From positions 1,135,066 through 1,197,565 of the forward strand of contig DS022282.1 in NCBI GenBank assembly GCA_000153745.1: DNA of 62,500 nucleotides. Reading direction: 5' to 3'. The translations under genes and the position numbers were made by a program. Shown here one piece after another: positions 37,410-47,541 of this stretch. Source of the DNA: Rhodobacterales bacterium HTCC2255 (GTDB taxonomy: Bacteria > Pseudomonadota > Alphaproteobacteria > Rhodobacterales > Rhodobacteraceae). The notes beneath the pieces are model-generated. The model did no database searches. It was not told the DNA's origin and was given only the letters and a program-made list of their open reading frames with translations. Each line of letters opens with the position of its first letter. Position 1 is the stretch's first letter.

Positions 37410-38057
37410 ATGAAAAAAATTATATCAAGCTTAACAGCACTTACCTTAGCCGGACCAGCTTTCGCACATCATCCATTGGCAGGCGCACCAATGGAAACTT
37501 TTACGCAGGGCTTACTATCTGGAGTAGGCCACCCAATTCTTGGTTTTGACCATTTATTTTTTATAGCCTTAATTGGCATATCTGCAATATATACGGGTCA
37601 TCGTATGCTAGCTCCACTAGCATTCATTACTGCAATGCTGCTTGGGACTCTGGCATCGTCTTTTGGCCTAGTAATTCCTGCAACAGAAAGCATGATCGTA
37701 ATCTCATTACTACTTCTTGGCGGTATTGTAGCAACTGGGCAAAAGCTCTCAAATCTCAATACATTAAGTTTGTATGCAATTACTGGAATATTCCATGGTT
37801 CTGCTTTTGGGGCATCTATTGCTGGGCAAGAAATTACAATCGGGAGTTTAGTACTTATTGGTTATTTACTTGGACTTGGAATTACCCAATATTTGATTTC
37901 TATAGGTACTGGTTTCGTAGCAATTAAATCTTGGAAAGCTACTGAAGCATCTGCAATCCCTACTCGCATGTCTGGTGCATTTGTTGCTGGTATGGGCGTG
38001 TTCCTTGCTCTTGAGGGCATTGAGGGTGCAATTTTTAGCTCGCTAGGTTTAAATTAA
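37410..38057 (+). CDS. hupE: HupE/UreJ-family metal transporter, probable cobalt importer
   Basis: A 215-residue membrane protein with a cleavable signal peptide (about 1-19, ending FAH) followed by HHPLAG, a possible metal-binding N-terminus, then six to seven hydrophobic spans with GHPILGFDHLFFI and FHGSAFGASIAG. HupE/UreJ proteins carry nickel or cobalt. The B12 riboswitch upstream and cobW-cobN downstream make cobalt the likely substrate. I chose the ATG at 37410 because it gives a complete signal peptide and excludes the riboswitch region; the frame is open further upstream into the leader. Confidence 0.88.
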   Translation: MKKIISSLTALTLAGPAFAHHPLAGAPMETFTQGLLSGVGHPILGFDHLFFIALIGISAIYTGHRMLAPLAFITAMLLGTLASSFGLVIPATESMIVISLLLLGGIVATGQKLSNLNTLSLYAITGIFHGSAFGASIAGQEITIGSLVLIGYLLGLGITQYLISIGTGFVAIKSWKATEASAIPTRMSGAFVAGMGVFLALEGIEGAIFSSLGLN

Positions 38058-38125
38058 ATTCAAAATGATATTCACAACGGCTGAGCGATGCTTGGCCGTT
38101 CTAATATATAGAGGCACATCAAATA

Positions 38126-39187
38126 ATGTTACAAAAAATACCAGCTACTGTGGTGACAGGTTTCCTAGGCGCAGGAAAAACAACGCTAATACGTCACATG
38201 CTCCAAAATGCGCATGGAAAGCGCATTGCACTTATAATAAATGAGTTTGGTGATTTAGGGGTAGATGGGGATATTCTTAAAGGATGTGGTGACGATACCT
38301 GCACACCCGACGACATTATGGAACTTTCAAATGGATGTATTTGTTGCACAGTTGCAGATGATTTTATTCCGACTATAAAATCGTTACTAGAGCGTGATAA
38401 TAAACCTGATCATATCGTCATTGAAACTTCTGGACTAGCACTTCCACAGCCGTTAATTCGCGCATTTAACTGGCCTGAAATATCAACGAAAGTTACTGTA
38501 GATGGCGTTATAACTGTAGTTGATGGGAAAGCAGTACAAGAGGGTAGATTTGCTCATGATATCGAAGCAGTAGATAATCAACGAAAACTAGATGAAAACC
38601 TCGATCACGAAACACCATTATCAGAGTTGTATGAAGATCAAATTGCATGTGCAGATATGATCATCATTAATAAAGCTGATCTATTAACAAGCGAAGAAAC
38701 CGTTGAGCTTACACAAACATTAAAAGAAAACAGTCGTACAGGCGTACAAGTCATAAAATCAACCAACGGAGCTTTACCAATTGATGTGCTTTTGGGGCAA
38801 GGCGTTGCGGCGGAAAGTGATATGAAATCACGCCATGAATTACATCATCATCATGAACATGACGAAAACGGAGACCACGTTCATCATGAACATGATCATG
38901 ATGATTTTGAAAGTTTTGTATTTAGTTTTGGTGAAATAGTGCATGAAGAATTATTTATAGATAAAATTATATCTATTATAAAAGAACATGACATTTTACG
39001 ACTTAAAGGCTTCATTGCTGTTAAAGATAAACCAATGCGCATGACTATCCAAGCAGTAGGCCCCCGCATTGACACTTACTATGACCAGCCATTTGGAACT
39101 GACTTGCGTGCTACTAAATTAGTTGTGATTGGGCAATCTGGTTTAGATCAAAATGCCATAAAAACAGCATTAAGCGATCATCATTGA
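38126..39187 (+). CDS. cobW: CobW, metal-chaperone G3E GTPase of cobalamin synthesis
   Basis: A 353-residue G3E GTPase. It has Walker A GFLGAGKTTL (11-20), the metal-binding CxCC motif in GCICCTV, NKAD for guanine recognition, and a His/Asp-rich stretch (about 229-256) typical of cobalt or zinc chaperones. It probably loads cobalt for the CobNST chelatase. cobN follows after 32 bases. The whole set is downstream of the B12 riboswitch. Confidence 0.94.
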   Translation: MLQKIPATVVTGFLGAGKTTLIRHMLQNAHGKRIALIINEFGDLGVDGDILKGCGDDTCTPDDIMELSNGCICCTVADDFIPTIKSLLERDNKPDHIVIETSGLALPQPLIRAFNWPEISTKVTVDGVITVVDGKAVQEGRFAHDIEAVDNQRKLDENLDHETPLSELYEDQIACADMIIINKADLLTSEETVELTQTLKENSRTGVQVIKSTNGALPIDVLLGQGVAAESDMKSRHELHHHHEHDENGDHVHHEHDHDDFESFVFSFGEIVHEELFIDKIISIIKEHDILRLKGFIAVKDKPMRMTIQAVGPRIDTYYDQPFGTDLRATKLVVIGQSGLDQNAIKTALSDHH

Positions 39188-39219
39188 GTCTACTGAAAAA
39201 ATATTGAACAGGTAAATTT

Positions 39220-42200
39220 ATGCATTTATTAGCAGCAACTCCGGGTCAAATTGATGACGGATCAGAAGCTATTGATTTGGGTCAGACACCTGCTGATATT
39301 ATATATATTTCAGCTGCAGATACAGAACTAGCTGCTCTTTCAGAAGCTCATACTGATTTAAACTCAAACACTAGTTTACGACTAGCAAATTTAACACACT
39401 TATCACATCCAATGTCAGTTGATTTACATATTGATGCTTGTGCTTCAAAATCAAAAATTGTTATTGCACGGATTTTAGGCGGAACGGGATACTGGAAATA
39501 TGGCATTGAACAGTACGCCGCGCGATTAGGTGCAGCTGGTATTAAATTTATTGCTCTACCAGGAGATGATAAACCTGATGAAGAGCTATGGGAATTTTCT
39601 ACAATCATTAGAAAAGATTGGGAAGCGCTATGGGCATATATGGTTGAAGGAGGATTAGAAAACTCTCGAAACTTTTTATTATATATTAATGCCATCTTAC
39701 AAAATAGTGACAAACCAGAACCTGCAAAACCTCTTTTGAAAGCCGGTCTATATTGGCCTGGAACAGGCATTACAGACATGCATGAAATACAAAGAGAATG
39801 GCTTGGTAATGCGGGTGTTGTACCAATCATATTCTACAGAGCTTTAGTACAGGGTGCTGGCTTACATCCAATAAATAGAATGATTAAAGCACTTCTTAAA
39901 CGTGGATTAAATCCTATGCCAATTTTTGTGGCATCACTGAAGGATCCGTTGTCAGTCGCAACTCTAGAAAGCTTATTTAATTTAGCTCCCCCTGATGTAA
40001 TATTAAATTGTACTAGCTTTGCAGTTGGCTCTCCGGAACAAAGTGTAGAAAATTCTGGCGCTATAAACCCATTAATTATGGAAGCAACTCAACGCGCACC
40101 AGTATTCCAAGTGGTTTTTTCAAGCTCTTCAGAAACAGTATGGGAAAATGAATTAAATGGGTTAAACGCTCGAGATATAGCAATGAATGTAGCTCTTCCT
40201 GAAGTTGATGGAAGGGTGCTTACTCGAGCTATATCTTTTAAAGGCGAGGCTTTCTTTGATGAAAAAACTCAATGCCCAATAGGAAGTTATCGCGCTCGAG
40301 GTGATCGAATCGAATATGTGGCAGATTTAACCAAAAATTGGGTAAACCTTCGTCACACAAATGCAAAAACTAAAAAGGTCTCGTTAATTCTTGCAAATTA
40401 CCCAAACAAAGATGGTCGTTTAGCGAATGGGGTTGGTTTAGACACCCCACAAGCCACAGTAGATATGATGAAAATGTTAAAACATGAAGGGTATCATACT
40501 AAAGATTTACCCAATTCATCAGACGAATTAATGAAAAAAATTATGAATGGACCAACAAATTGGCTGACTGACCGGGCAATAAGGTCTGGTGGCAAAATAA
40601 TGCCTCATGAAGATTATTTAAATCATTATAAAAAACTTCCCCTCAATGTTCGCGACAAAATCGAAGCTCGATGGGGTAAAGCTGAAGACGACCCATTTTT
40701 TGGAAACAATGGGTTTGCCTTATCTATATTTGAATTTGGTAATATTTGCGTTGGAATTCAACCCGCACGTGGATATAATATTAATCCAAAGGAAACTTAC
40801 CATTCTCCTGACTTAATACCACCTCATAATTATTTAGCTTTTTATTTTTGGCTACGATTTTCATTTAAAACTAATGCATTAGTACATATGGGCAAACACG
40901 GTAACCTTGAATGGTTGCCAGGTAAAGCAATTGCACTTTCAAATGAATGCTGGCCAGAGGTTATAATTGGCCCAACACCTAATGCATATCCTTTCATAGT
41001 AAATGATCCAGGTGAAGGCACCCAAGCAAAACGTCGCATATCTGCAGTGATTGTTGATCATTTAACGCCACCCCTAACCCGTGCTGAAACATACGGCCCA
41101 TTAAGAGAACTTGAAACACTAGTTGATGAATACTACGAAGCTGCTGGCATCGACCCAAGAAGACTTAAGTTTTTAAAGGATGCAATTTTATCTCTTACAT
41201 CAGCAACAGGTATAGACTTAGATGCTGGGATGGCCGGTGAAAATCAAGAAAATGATTTGGCAAAGCTGGATGAGTACCTGTGTGAACTAAAAGAAGCACA
41301 AATACGTGATGGCTTACACATTTTTGGAACTTCACCAACAGGTCGCTTAGAAAGAGATTTATCTATTGCTTTAGCGCGTGTTCCCAGAGGGAACGGAAAA
41401 GGAGAAAATGCAAGCTTACAAAGAGCATTAGCAATCGATTTAGAAATGAATTTTGATCCATTAGATTGTTCCTTGGGACAAATTTACAATGGAAACAAAC
41501 CAAAAATTTTGCATGATATTTGTGAAGATGTATGGCGAACAAATGGGGATGCAATTGAACGAATAGAATTGCTAGCGATTAAATTACTCGATGGAACAAG
41601 TCCTGGGAATTGGCCCAGAACGAAAATTGTTTTGAACACGATACAAAATATTATACGCCCAATTGTTGCAATCTGTGGCTTCAATGAAAGAAAAGGGCTA
41701 ATTGATACATTGAATGGCCTTTTTATAGCTCCTGCTCCTTCAGGCGCCCCTACTAGAGGTAGGTTAGATGTATTACCAACAGGACGTAATTTCTTCTCAG
41801 TTGATAGTCGAGCAATACCTACTCCCACAGCATGGGCTTTGGGATGGAAGTCTGCAAATTTGTTAATTGAAAAACATCTTCAAGATCACGGAGACTGGCC
41901 CAAAACTATATTGTTAACCGCTTGGGGGACGGCAAATATGCGAACTGGGGGTGATGATATCGCACAAGCATTAGCACTAATGGGTGTTAAACCAAAATGG
42001 GATTCTTCCAACCGGAGGGTTGTTGGCTTCGAAATAATGCCCACCACTGTTTTAGACAGACCAAGAGTTGACGTTACTTTGCGCGTGTCTGGTTTCTTTC
42101 GTGATGCGTTTCCTCAACAAATGGCCTTAGTTGATAGTGCAGCACGCGCAATTATGAAATTAGATGAACCAGCAAACTTAAATCCAGCCGCGCATAAATT

Positions 42201-42939
42201 TAAGATTGAAGGCCCAGAAGATAGTGCATATCGTGTATTTGGTTCTAAACCTGGCTCATATGGCGCTGGCTTGCAAGCTATGATTGATGAAAAACTTTGG
42301 TCAAATAAAGCTGACTTAGCAGAAAGCTATCTCGAGTGGGGATCTTATGCATATGGAAAAAACTCACAGGGTAAACCAGCAAGAAAAGCACTAGAAACAA
42401 GACTAAGCCAAGTAGATGCAGTCGTACAGAACCAAGACAATCGAGAACATGATATTTTAGACAGTGATGATTACTATCAGTTTGAAGGTGGTGCTGCAGC
42501 TGCAATTTCAACTATACAAGGGCGTGATCGACCAATTTATCATAATGACCATTCGAGGCCTGAGCGTCCTATAATCAGAACATTAGATGAAGAGATCGGT
42601 CGAGTAATGCATAGTAGAGTGGTGAACCCAAAATGGATAGAAGGCGTAAAAAGACACGGATATAAAGGCGCTTTTGAAATGGCTGCAACATTAGACTATT
42701 TATTTGCATTTTCTGCTACTACGGGCGCAGTACAAAATCACCATTTTGATATGATAGAGGCTGCTTTCATAGGAGATGAAGAAACGAAAACGTTTATCCA
42801 TGAACATAATCCTTCAGCTCTATTAGAAATGGCAGAACGATTCAAAGAAGCTATAGATCGCAAAATGTGGATACCTAGATCAAACTCTGTACATATTAGA
42901 ATAGAGAATATTTTAAAGTCTAATACTAAAAAAATGTGA
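39220..42939 (+). CDS. cobN: cobaltochelatase subunit CobN
   Basis: A 1239-residue large subunit of the aerobic ATP-dependent cobaltochelatase, which inserts Co2+ into hydrogenobyrinic acid a,c-diamide with CobS and CobT. The protein shows the magnesium-chelatase H/CobN pattern: VALPEVDGRVLTRAISFKG, VHMGKHGNLEWLPGKA, FGTSPTGRLERDL and the C-terminal FRDAFPQQMALVDSA segment. Length fits. cobS and cobT are not in the window, as in many alphaproteobacteria, where they lie elsewhere. Confidence 0.97.
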   Translation: MHLLAATPGQIDDGSEAIDLGQTPADIIYISAADTELAALSEAHTDLNSNTSLRLANLTHLSHPMSVDLHIDACASKSKIVIARILGGTGYWKYGIEQYAARLGAAGIKFIALPGDDKPDEELWEFSTIIRKDWEALWAYMVEGGLENSRNFLLYINAILQNSDKPEPAKPLLKAGLYWPGTGITDMHEIQREWLGNAGVVPIIFYRALVQGAGLHPINRMIKALLKRGLNPMPIFVASLKDPLSVATLESLFNLAPPDVILNCTSFAVGSPEQSVENSGAINPLIMEATQRAPVFQVVFSSSSETVWENELNGLNARDIAMNVALPEVDGRVLTRAISFKGEAFFDEKTQCPIGSYRARGDRIEYVADLTKNWVNLRHTNAKTKKVSLILANYPNKDGRLANGVGLDTPQATVDMMKMLKHEGYHTKDLPNSSDELMKKIMNGPTNWLTDRAIRSGGKIMPHEDYLNHYKKLPLNVRDKIEARWGKAEDDPFFGNNGFALSIFEFGNICVGIQPARGYNINPKETYHSPDLIPPHNYLAFYFWLRFSFKTNALVHMGKHGNLEWLPGKAIALSNECWPEVIIGPTPNAYPFIVNDPGEGTQAKRRISAVIVDHLTPPLTRAETYGPLRELETLVDEYYEAAGIDPRRLKFLKDAILSLTSATGIDLDAGMAGENQENDLAKLDEYLCELKEAQIRDGLHIFGTSPTGRLERDLSIALARVPRGNGKGENASLQRALAIDLEMNFDPLDCSLGQIYNGNKPKILHDICEDVWRTNGDAIERIELLAIKLLDGTSPGNWPRTKIVLNTIQNIIRPIVAICGFNERKGLIDTLNGLFIAPAPSGAPTRGRLDVLPTGRNFFSVDSRAIPTPTAWALGWKSANLLIEKHLQDHGDWPKTILLTAWGTANMRTGGDDIAQALALMGVKPKWDSSNRRVVGFEIMPTTVLDRPRVDVTLRVSGFFRDAFPQQMALVDSAARAIMKLDEPANLNPAAHKFKIEGPEDSAYRVFGSKPGSYGAGLQAMIDEKLWSNKADLAESYLEWGSYAYGKNSQGKPARKALETRLSQVDAVVQNQDNREHDILDSDDYYQFEGGAAAAISTIQGRDRPIYHNDHSRPERPIIRTLDEEIGRVMHSRVVNPKWIEGVKRHGYKGAFEMAATLDYLFAFSATTGAVQNHHFDMIEAAFIGDEETKTFIHEHNPSALLEMAERFKEAIDRKMWIPRSNSVHIRIENILKSNTKKM

Positions 42940-43011
42940 TAGATTAGCAATATTGCATACTAGGCATAAACTGCCAAAATAGAAATTATTATCAATTTGA
43001 AAGGTGATAAA

Positions 43012-43620
43012 ATGTCAGAAGACACTGAGCGACACGCAATGAAAATGGCCAAAAAAAAAGCTGCCCGTGACAAAATCATGGCAACCAAGACCGATAAAAA
43101 AGGTTTAATTATCGTTCATACTGGGAAAGGAAAAGGTAAATCCACAGCCGCTTTTGGAATGATATTCCGACATATTGCACACGGAATGCAATCAGCAGTC
43201 GTACAATTCATCAAAGGCGGCATGTCAACTGGTGAACGCGATATGATACTCGATCGATTTACTGATATTTGCTCTTTTCATACAATGGGAGAAGGTTTCA
43301 CATGGGAAACACAAGATAAAACTCGCGATACTGAAATGGCTCAAGCAGCCTGGGCAAAAGCAAAGGATCTAATTCGCGATCCTTCCAACTCAATGGTTCT
43401 TCTTGATGAATTAAATATTGCTATAAGATATGATTATGTTGACATAAACGAGGTTGTTACATTTTTAGTAGAAGAAAAACCAGAGATGACGCATGTTGTT
43501 ATCACTGGGCGTAACGCAAAAGATGATTTAATAGAAATTGCAGATTTAGTTACTGAAATGGAATTATTAAAACATCCCTTTAGAGCAGGAATAAAAGCAC
43601 AAATTGGAGTAGAGTATTAA
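43012..43620 (+). CDS. cobO: cob(I)yrinic acid a,c-diamide adenosyltransferase
   Basis: A 202-residue CobA/CobO-type enzyme that transfers the adenosyl group of ATP to cobalt after reduction. The P loop HTGKGKGKSTAAFG and the VQFIKGG and LLDELNIA segments are diagnostic. I placed the start at the ATG preceded by AAGGTG (43001-43006); the frame also allows a TTG start 15 bases upstream that lies over this ribosome binding site. It is the last gene of the riboswitch-controlled set and its stop overlaps the convergent FAD oxidase gene by 4 bases. Confidence 0.95.
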   Translation: MSEDTERHAMKMAKKKAARDKIMATKTDKKGLIIVHTGKGKGKSTAAFGMIFRHIAHGMQSAVVQFIKGGMSTGERDMILDRFTDICSFHTMGEGFTWETQDKTRDTEMAQAAWAKAKDLIRDPSNSMVLLDELNIAIRYDYVDINEVVTFLVEEKPEMTHVVITGRNAKDDLIEIADLVTEMELLKHPFRAGIKAQIGVEY

Positions 43621-44714
43621 TTCTTCTCCAAATGATGTTCTATAGTATAGCTTTTGGGTAAATCATTTGGTTTATTTTCAATTAAATCTGCTAATGAAAG
43701 GCCGATTTTGTGGGCAATACCAAATCCAATTTTAAATCCACCCATCGCTAAAAAGATACCATCTGCCATTGGGACCTTTCCAATTAATGGCTCTCGTCTA
43801 CGCGCTTTTGGTCTTACTCCTGCCCATTTTGTAATTAATTTAGCATTTTTAATTTTTGGACATATTATCCGAGCACGCTCAATCAATTCATCAAGTTGGA
43901 CATCAGTATCGTGGGGCTCTGTCCATTTATTTTCTGAAGTAGAACCTATGGCTGTTGTGCCATCATAATGAGGAACAACATATACACCGTTTGCATAAAT
44001 TTGAGGCGCATCTCCTAAACTTATATTCATCAATGCTGCCTGCCCTTTAACTCCCGATCCCATAGAAGTTGGGAAGAATTTTTCTAATGAGTCAAACCCC
44101 TCGTATCCTGTCGCTATAATGATAGAAGACGCAGTTTCATTACCCCACGGGCCAGATATTACCCCTGTGTCAAAATTAGATACATATGTATTTTCGCGAA
44201 ATTCTACACCCATAAAACTACAAGCTTGCGCTAATGACGCACATGCTTTTGACGGAAAAATTCGCGCAGACAAGGTATCATGAATTAATCCATAGGGGGC
44301 TGCATCAGGGGAAACCAACTCGTGACTCTTAATTACATTCCATTTGAATTTTTTCCAATTACTCTTTGCTTCTTCATGCCTAGTTAATGCTAAATTATAA
44401 ACTCGCTCATGAATGATTGGTGAAATTCTGCCTATTCGACCATAACCGGAGGGCAACGATGATAATCCATCTACTTCCTGCCAATGTTCTTCAGCAGTAG
44501 ATAAAGCCTGAAATTGGTATTCTTTTTTTGCATGCCATTGATCTGGAGTATATGGGGCCATTGCGCCCAAAATACCTCCAGAAGCTCCAAACCCAATTTT
44601 CTTTGCATCAACCACTAAAACTGACAAATTTCGCCCTGCGCAGGCGTAAGCACACGACAAGCCAAAAATGCCAGCGCCAATAATTATTACATCATATGAT
44701 TTAATCGTTGTCAT
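43617..44714 (-). CDS. FAD-dependent amino-acid oxidase-like protein, possible separate MnmC oxidase half
   Basis: A 365-residue DAO-family flavoprotein (376 residues from an alternative ATG at 44747). The Rossmann motif YDVIIIGAGIFGLSCAYA is at the N-terminus, and KWAGVRPKARRREPLIG and FLAMGGFKIGFGIAHK lie in the C-terminal part. It lies head-to-head with mnmD; in E. coli one fused protein, MnmC, holds a MnmD-like methyltransferase and this type of oxidase, so this may be the detached oxidase that removes the carboxymethyl group from cmnm5s2U34 of tRNA. A plain glycine or D-amino-acid oxidase is the alternative. I prefer ATG 44714 because it leaves room for divergent promoters. Confidence 0.8.
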   Translation of the reverse strand: MTTIKSYDVIIIGAGIFGLSCAYACAGRNLSVLVVDAKKIGFGASGGILGAMAPYTPDQWHAKKEYQFQALSTAEEHWQEVDGLSSLPSGYGRIGRISPIIHERVYNLALTRHEEAKSNWKKFKWNVIKSHELVSPDAAPYGLIHDTLSARIFPSKACASLAQACSFMGVEFRENTYVSNFDTGVISGPWGNETASSIIIATGYEGFDSLEKFFPTSMGSGVKGQAALMNISLGDAPQIYANGVYVVPHYDGTTAIGSTSENKWTEPHDTDVQLDELIERARIICPKIKNAKLITKWAGVRPKARRREPLIGKVPMADGIFLAMGGFKIGFGIAHKIGLSLADLIENKPNDLPKSYTIEHHLEKN

Positions 44715-44762
44715 TTTGCAGCCATGAGCGTTAAACTTTAGTTTCATTTAAGGCAAAACTAT

Positions 44763-45437
44763 ATGTGCGACCAGATAAAAAATGCATCCCTTGAATGGCA
44801 AGATGAAAGAACTCCCATATCAATTAAATTTGACGAACCATACTTTTCAATTTTTAATGGTTTAGATGAGACAAGACATGTTTTTTTATCAGGAAACAAT
44901 TTATGTCAGCGTTTCAATAGTGGATTTCATGTTGCAGAATTAGGTTTTGGAACAGGGCTGAACCTTTTAGCAACCTGGCAATTATGGATAGAATTAGGAC
45001 ATACTACTCCTCTGAAGTTTACTAGTTTCGAGGCATTTCCCATGACCTTAAAGGATATGTCTCATGCATTAAAAAACTGGCCAGAATTAAACCATTTGGC
45101 AACTGAATTAATTCAACAACTAGAAAGTGGTTGGACTATCAAAACCTCTACTTTAGATGCAAGAATAATAGTCGGTGATGCAAGAAAAAAACTCAAAACA
45201 TGGAATTATCAAGCAGATGCATGGTTTTTAGATGGATTTAGCCCTGCAAAGAACCCTGAACTATGGGAAATAAATTTACTAAATTCTGTATCAGACCATA
45301 CTGCTGCAGATGGTACATTTTCAACATATACAGCAGCTGGTTTTGTACGTAGGAGATTATCTAATGCAGGCTTTAATGTTCAACGTATAAAAGGATACAA
45401 AAGAAAGCGTCACATGAGCATTGGGCACAAATCATGA
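44763..45437 (+). CDS. mnmD: tRNA 5-methylaminomethyl-2-thiouridine methyltransferase MnmD
   Basis: A 224-residue SAM-dependent methyltransferase. The sequence SLEWQDERTPISIKFDEPYF at the start, the SAM motif VAELGFGTGLNLL and DAWFLDGFSPAKNPELW (catalytic region) are typical of the MnmC N-terminal half. It methylates nm5s2U to mnm5s2U at the wobble position of some tRNAs. The oxidase half is not fused here. The stop overlaps the next MFS gene (ATGA). Confidence 0.92.
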   Translation: MCDQIKNASLEWQDERTPISIKFDEPYFSIFNGLDETRHVFLSGNNLCQRFNSGFHVAELGFGTGLNLLATWQLWIELGHTTPLKFTSFEAFPMTLKDMSHALKNWPELNHLATELIQQLESGWTIKTSTLDARIIVGDARKKLKTWNYQADAWFLDGFSPAKNPELWEINLLNSVSDHTAADGTFSTYTAAGFVRRRLSNAGFNVQRIKGYKRKRHMSIGHKS

Positions 45438-46639
45438 AGTTTTTAGCCGCTAAAACAAATCCTCATTTGGTAACATTAGTTGTCATTACAGCCGCTTCTA
45501 TTGTATCACTAAATATGTTTTTGCCCTCACTAGCAAACATGGCATCAGAATTTAATGTATCTTATCGCGTAATGAATATATCAGTGGCTGGTTATTTAGC
45601 AGTCACTGCAATTCTACAGATCATTATAGGGCCCCTTTCTGATAGATACGGACGTCGAATAGTTCTTTTATCTAGTGTTATAATATTTTGTTTGTCTACA
45701 ATTGGCTGCATTTTTTCTTCCAACATTTGGTGGTTTTTATTTTTTAGAATTCTGCAAGGCGCAATGATTTCAGGAACTGCACTTTCACGAGCTATTGTGC
45801 GCGATATGATGGATTCAAAAGAAGCCGTAAAAGTATTATCAATTATTGCTATGGCTATGGCTATTGTTCCAATGTTAGCCCCAATGATTGGGGGCTTCCT
45901 AGATGAACTTTATGGATGGCGAACAAGCTTTTGGGTTTATCTAATTATGGGTCTTTCTCTTTTGATTTTGATATGGTTTGATTTGGGAGAAACAAATACA
46001 AAAAAAAGTGAAACATTATACAAACAACTTTCAACATATCCAAAGTTATTTAAATCTGGCCAATTCTGGGGATATTCAATTTGCATGTCTGCATCTGTAG
46101 CATGTTTTTATGGTTTTTTAAGTGGTGCTCCACTTGTGGCAACAAAAGTGTTAAATTTACCCCCAACAGAACTGGGTCTTTTCATAGGCACTACATCTCT
46201 TGGGTTTTTTATTGGTAGCTTTTTATCAACAAAGCTCAATATATATTTTAACTTAACTCAAATGATTTTATTTGGGCGTATTATTGCAGTTTTGGGTATA
46301 TCGACAGGTCTTATTTTAGTATTAATGGGGTACGTCTCAACATTAACTATATTTGGATCTATGGTCTTTATAGGCCTCGGAAATGGATTTTCTTTACCAA
46401 GCAGTCACGTAGGCATTATGAATGTACGCTCAGATTTGGCCGGAAGCGCATCTGGATTATCTGGAGCAATGGCTGTTGGTTTTGGAGCTGTGGTTGCAAC
46501 TTTGATGGGTTTAATTTTAACCGCAGAAAATGGAGCATATAATTTTTTACTTATATTATTAATTACTAAATTAATAAGCCTTTTTGCTGCATGTTATGTA
46601 CATGTACTAGAAACTTCACCAAAAAAGAATAAAAAGTAA
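45434..46639 (+). CDS. Bcr/CflA-type multidrug MFS transporter
   Basis: A 401-residue protein with 12 hydrophobic spans. The ASIVSLNMFLPSLANMA opening, the GPLSDRYGRRIVLL loop between spans 2 and 3 and RILQGAMISGTALSRAIVRD after span 4 are typical of Bcr/CflA drug-resistance transporters. The natural substrate is unknown. It overlaps mnmD by 4 bases, suggesting coupling. Confidence 0.87.
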   Translation: MKFLAAKTNPHLVTLVVITAASIVSLNMFLPSLANMASEFNVSYRVMNISVAGYLAVTAILQIIIGPLSDRYGRRIVLLSSVIIFCLSTIGCIFSSNIWWFLFFRILQGAMISGTALSRAIVRDMMDSKEAVKVLSIIAMAMAIVPMLAPMIGGFLDELYGWRTSFWVYLIMGLSLLILIWFDLGETNTKKSETLYKQLSTYPKLFKSGQFWGYSICMSASVACFYGFLSGAPLVATKVLNLPPTELGLFIGTTSLGFFIGSFLSTKLNIYFNLTQMILFGRIIAVLGISTGLILVLMGYVSTLTIFGSMVFIGLGNGFSLPSSHVGIMNVRSDLAGSASGLSGAMAVGFGAVVATLMGLILTAENGAYNFLLILLITKLISLFAACYVHVLETSPKKNKK

Positions 46640-46668
46640 ATATTTCAGTCATATCTTTGGAATTAAAC

Positions 46669-47541
46669 ATGGAACAATCAAACCTTCGTCTTGGTATAAT
46701 ATTAATGATTGCAACTACATTTGTATTTGCAATGCAGGACGGAATATCACGATATTTAGCAGGTGAGTACAATGTGTTTATGATCGTAATGATCAGGTAT
46801 TGGTTTTTTGCAGCATTTGTAATCTTTTGGGCTAAGGCAAATGTAGGATCAATCAAAAAAGCTGCTTCAACACATCAGCCTATTTTACAATGCCTGAGAG
46901 GCATAATACTTGCTGTTGAAATTTGCATTATGGTACTTGGTTTTGTCTTAATTGGATTAATCGAAAGTTTAGCCATATTTACTATTTATCCATTAATCAT
47001 TGCTGCACTATCAGGACCGATATTAGGTGAACGTGTTGGTTGGCGAAGATCCGTTGCGATTTGTATAGGCTTTTTTGGAATAATAATAATTCTTCAGCCA
47101 GGGTATTCAGTATTTAGTGTATACGCAATTTTTCCATTATGCTCTGCAATTTTATTTGCATTGTATGGCCTTCTGACCAGATATGTTGCTAGGCAAGATA
47201 GTGCTGCAACTAGCTTTTTTTGGACTGGAATTGCGGGTTTAGTTGTTACAACTTTGGTAGGTATATTTTTTTGGGAAACCATGAATTCCAAAGATTGGAT
47301 GTGGATGTGTTTACTTTGTGTTACTGGTGCATTTGGACACTTCTTATTAATAAAATGTTATGAAGTAGCAGAAGCTAGTGGTGTACAGCCTTTTGCTTAT
47401 CTTCAGTTGGTTTTTGGATCCGCCTTAGCAATGATAGTATTTGGAGAAAGCTTGAAGCTTTCCACAGCGATTGGTTCGAGTATTGTTATTTTAGCAGGAT
47501 TATACACTCTTTGGCGTGAGAAAATTATCAAAGAGAACTAA
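46669..47541 (+). CDS. EamA/DMT family transporter
   Basis: A 290-residue membrane protein with about ten spans in two EamA repeats (VFAMQDGISRYLAG in the first, LLTRYVARQDSAATSFFW in the second). The substrate is unknown. I chose the ATG at 46669 and not the upstream TTG in the same frame. It converges on the lytic transglycosylase gene with a 4-base overlap of the 3' ends. Confidence 0.86.
   Translation: MEQSNLRLGIILMIATTFVFAMQDGISRYLAGEYNVFMIVMIRYWFFAAFVIFWAKANVGSIKKAASTHQPILQCLRGIILAVEICIMVLGFVLIGLIESLAIFTIYPLIIAALSGPILGERVGWRRSVAICIGFFGIIIILQPGYSVFSVYAIFPLCSAILFALYGLLTRYVARQDSAATSFFWTGIAGLVVTTLVGIFFWETMNSKDWMWMCLLCVTGAFGHFLLIKCYEVAEASGVQPFAYLQLVFGSALAMIVFGESLKLSTAIGSSIVILAGLYTLWREKIIKEN

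Noticed and set aside
42997-43011. TTG start for CobO
   Set aside because: It overlies the AAGGTG ribosome binding site of the ATG at 43012.
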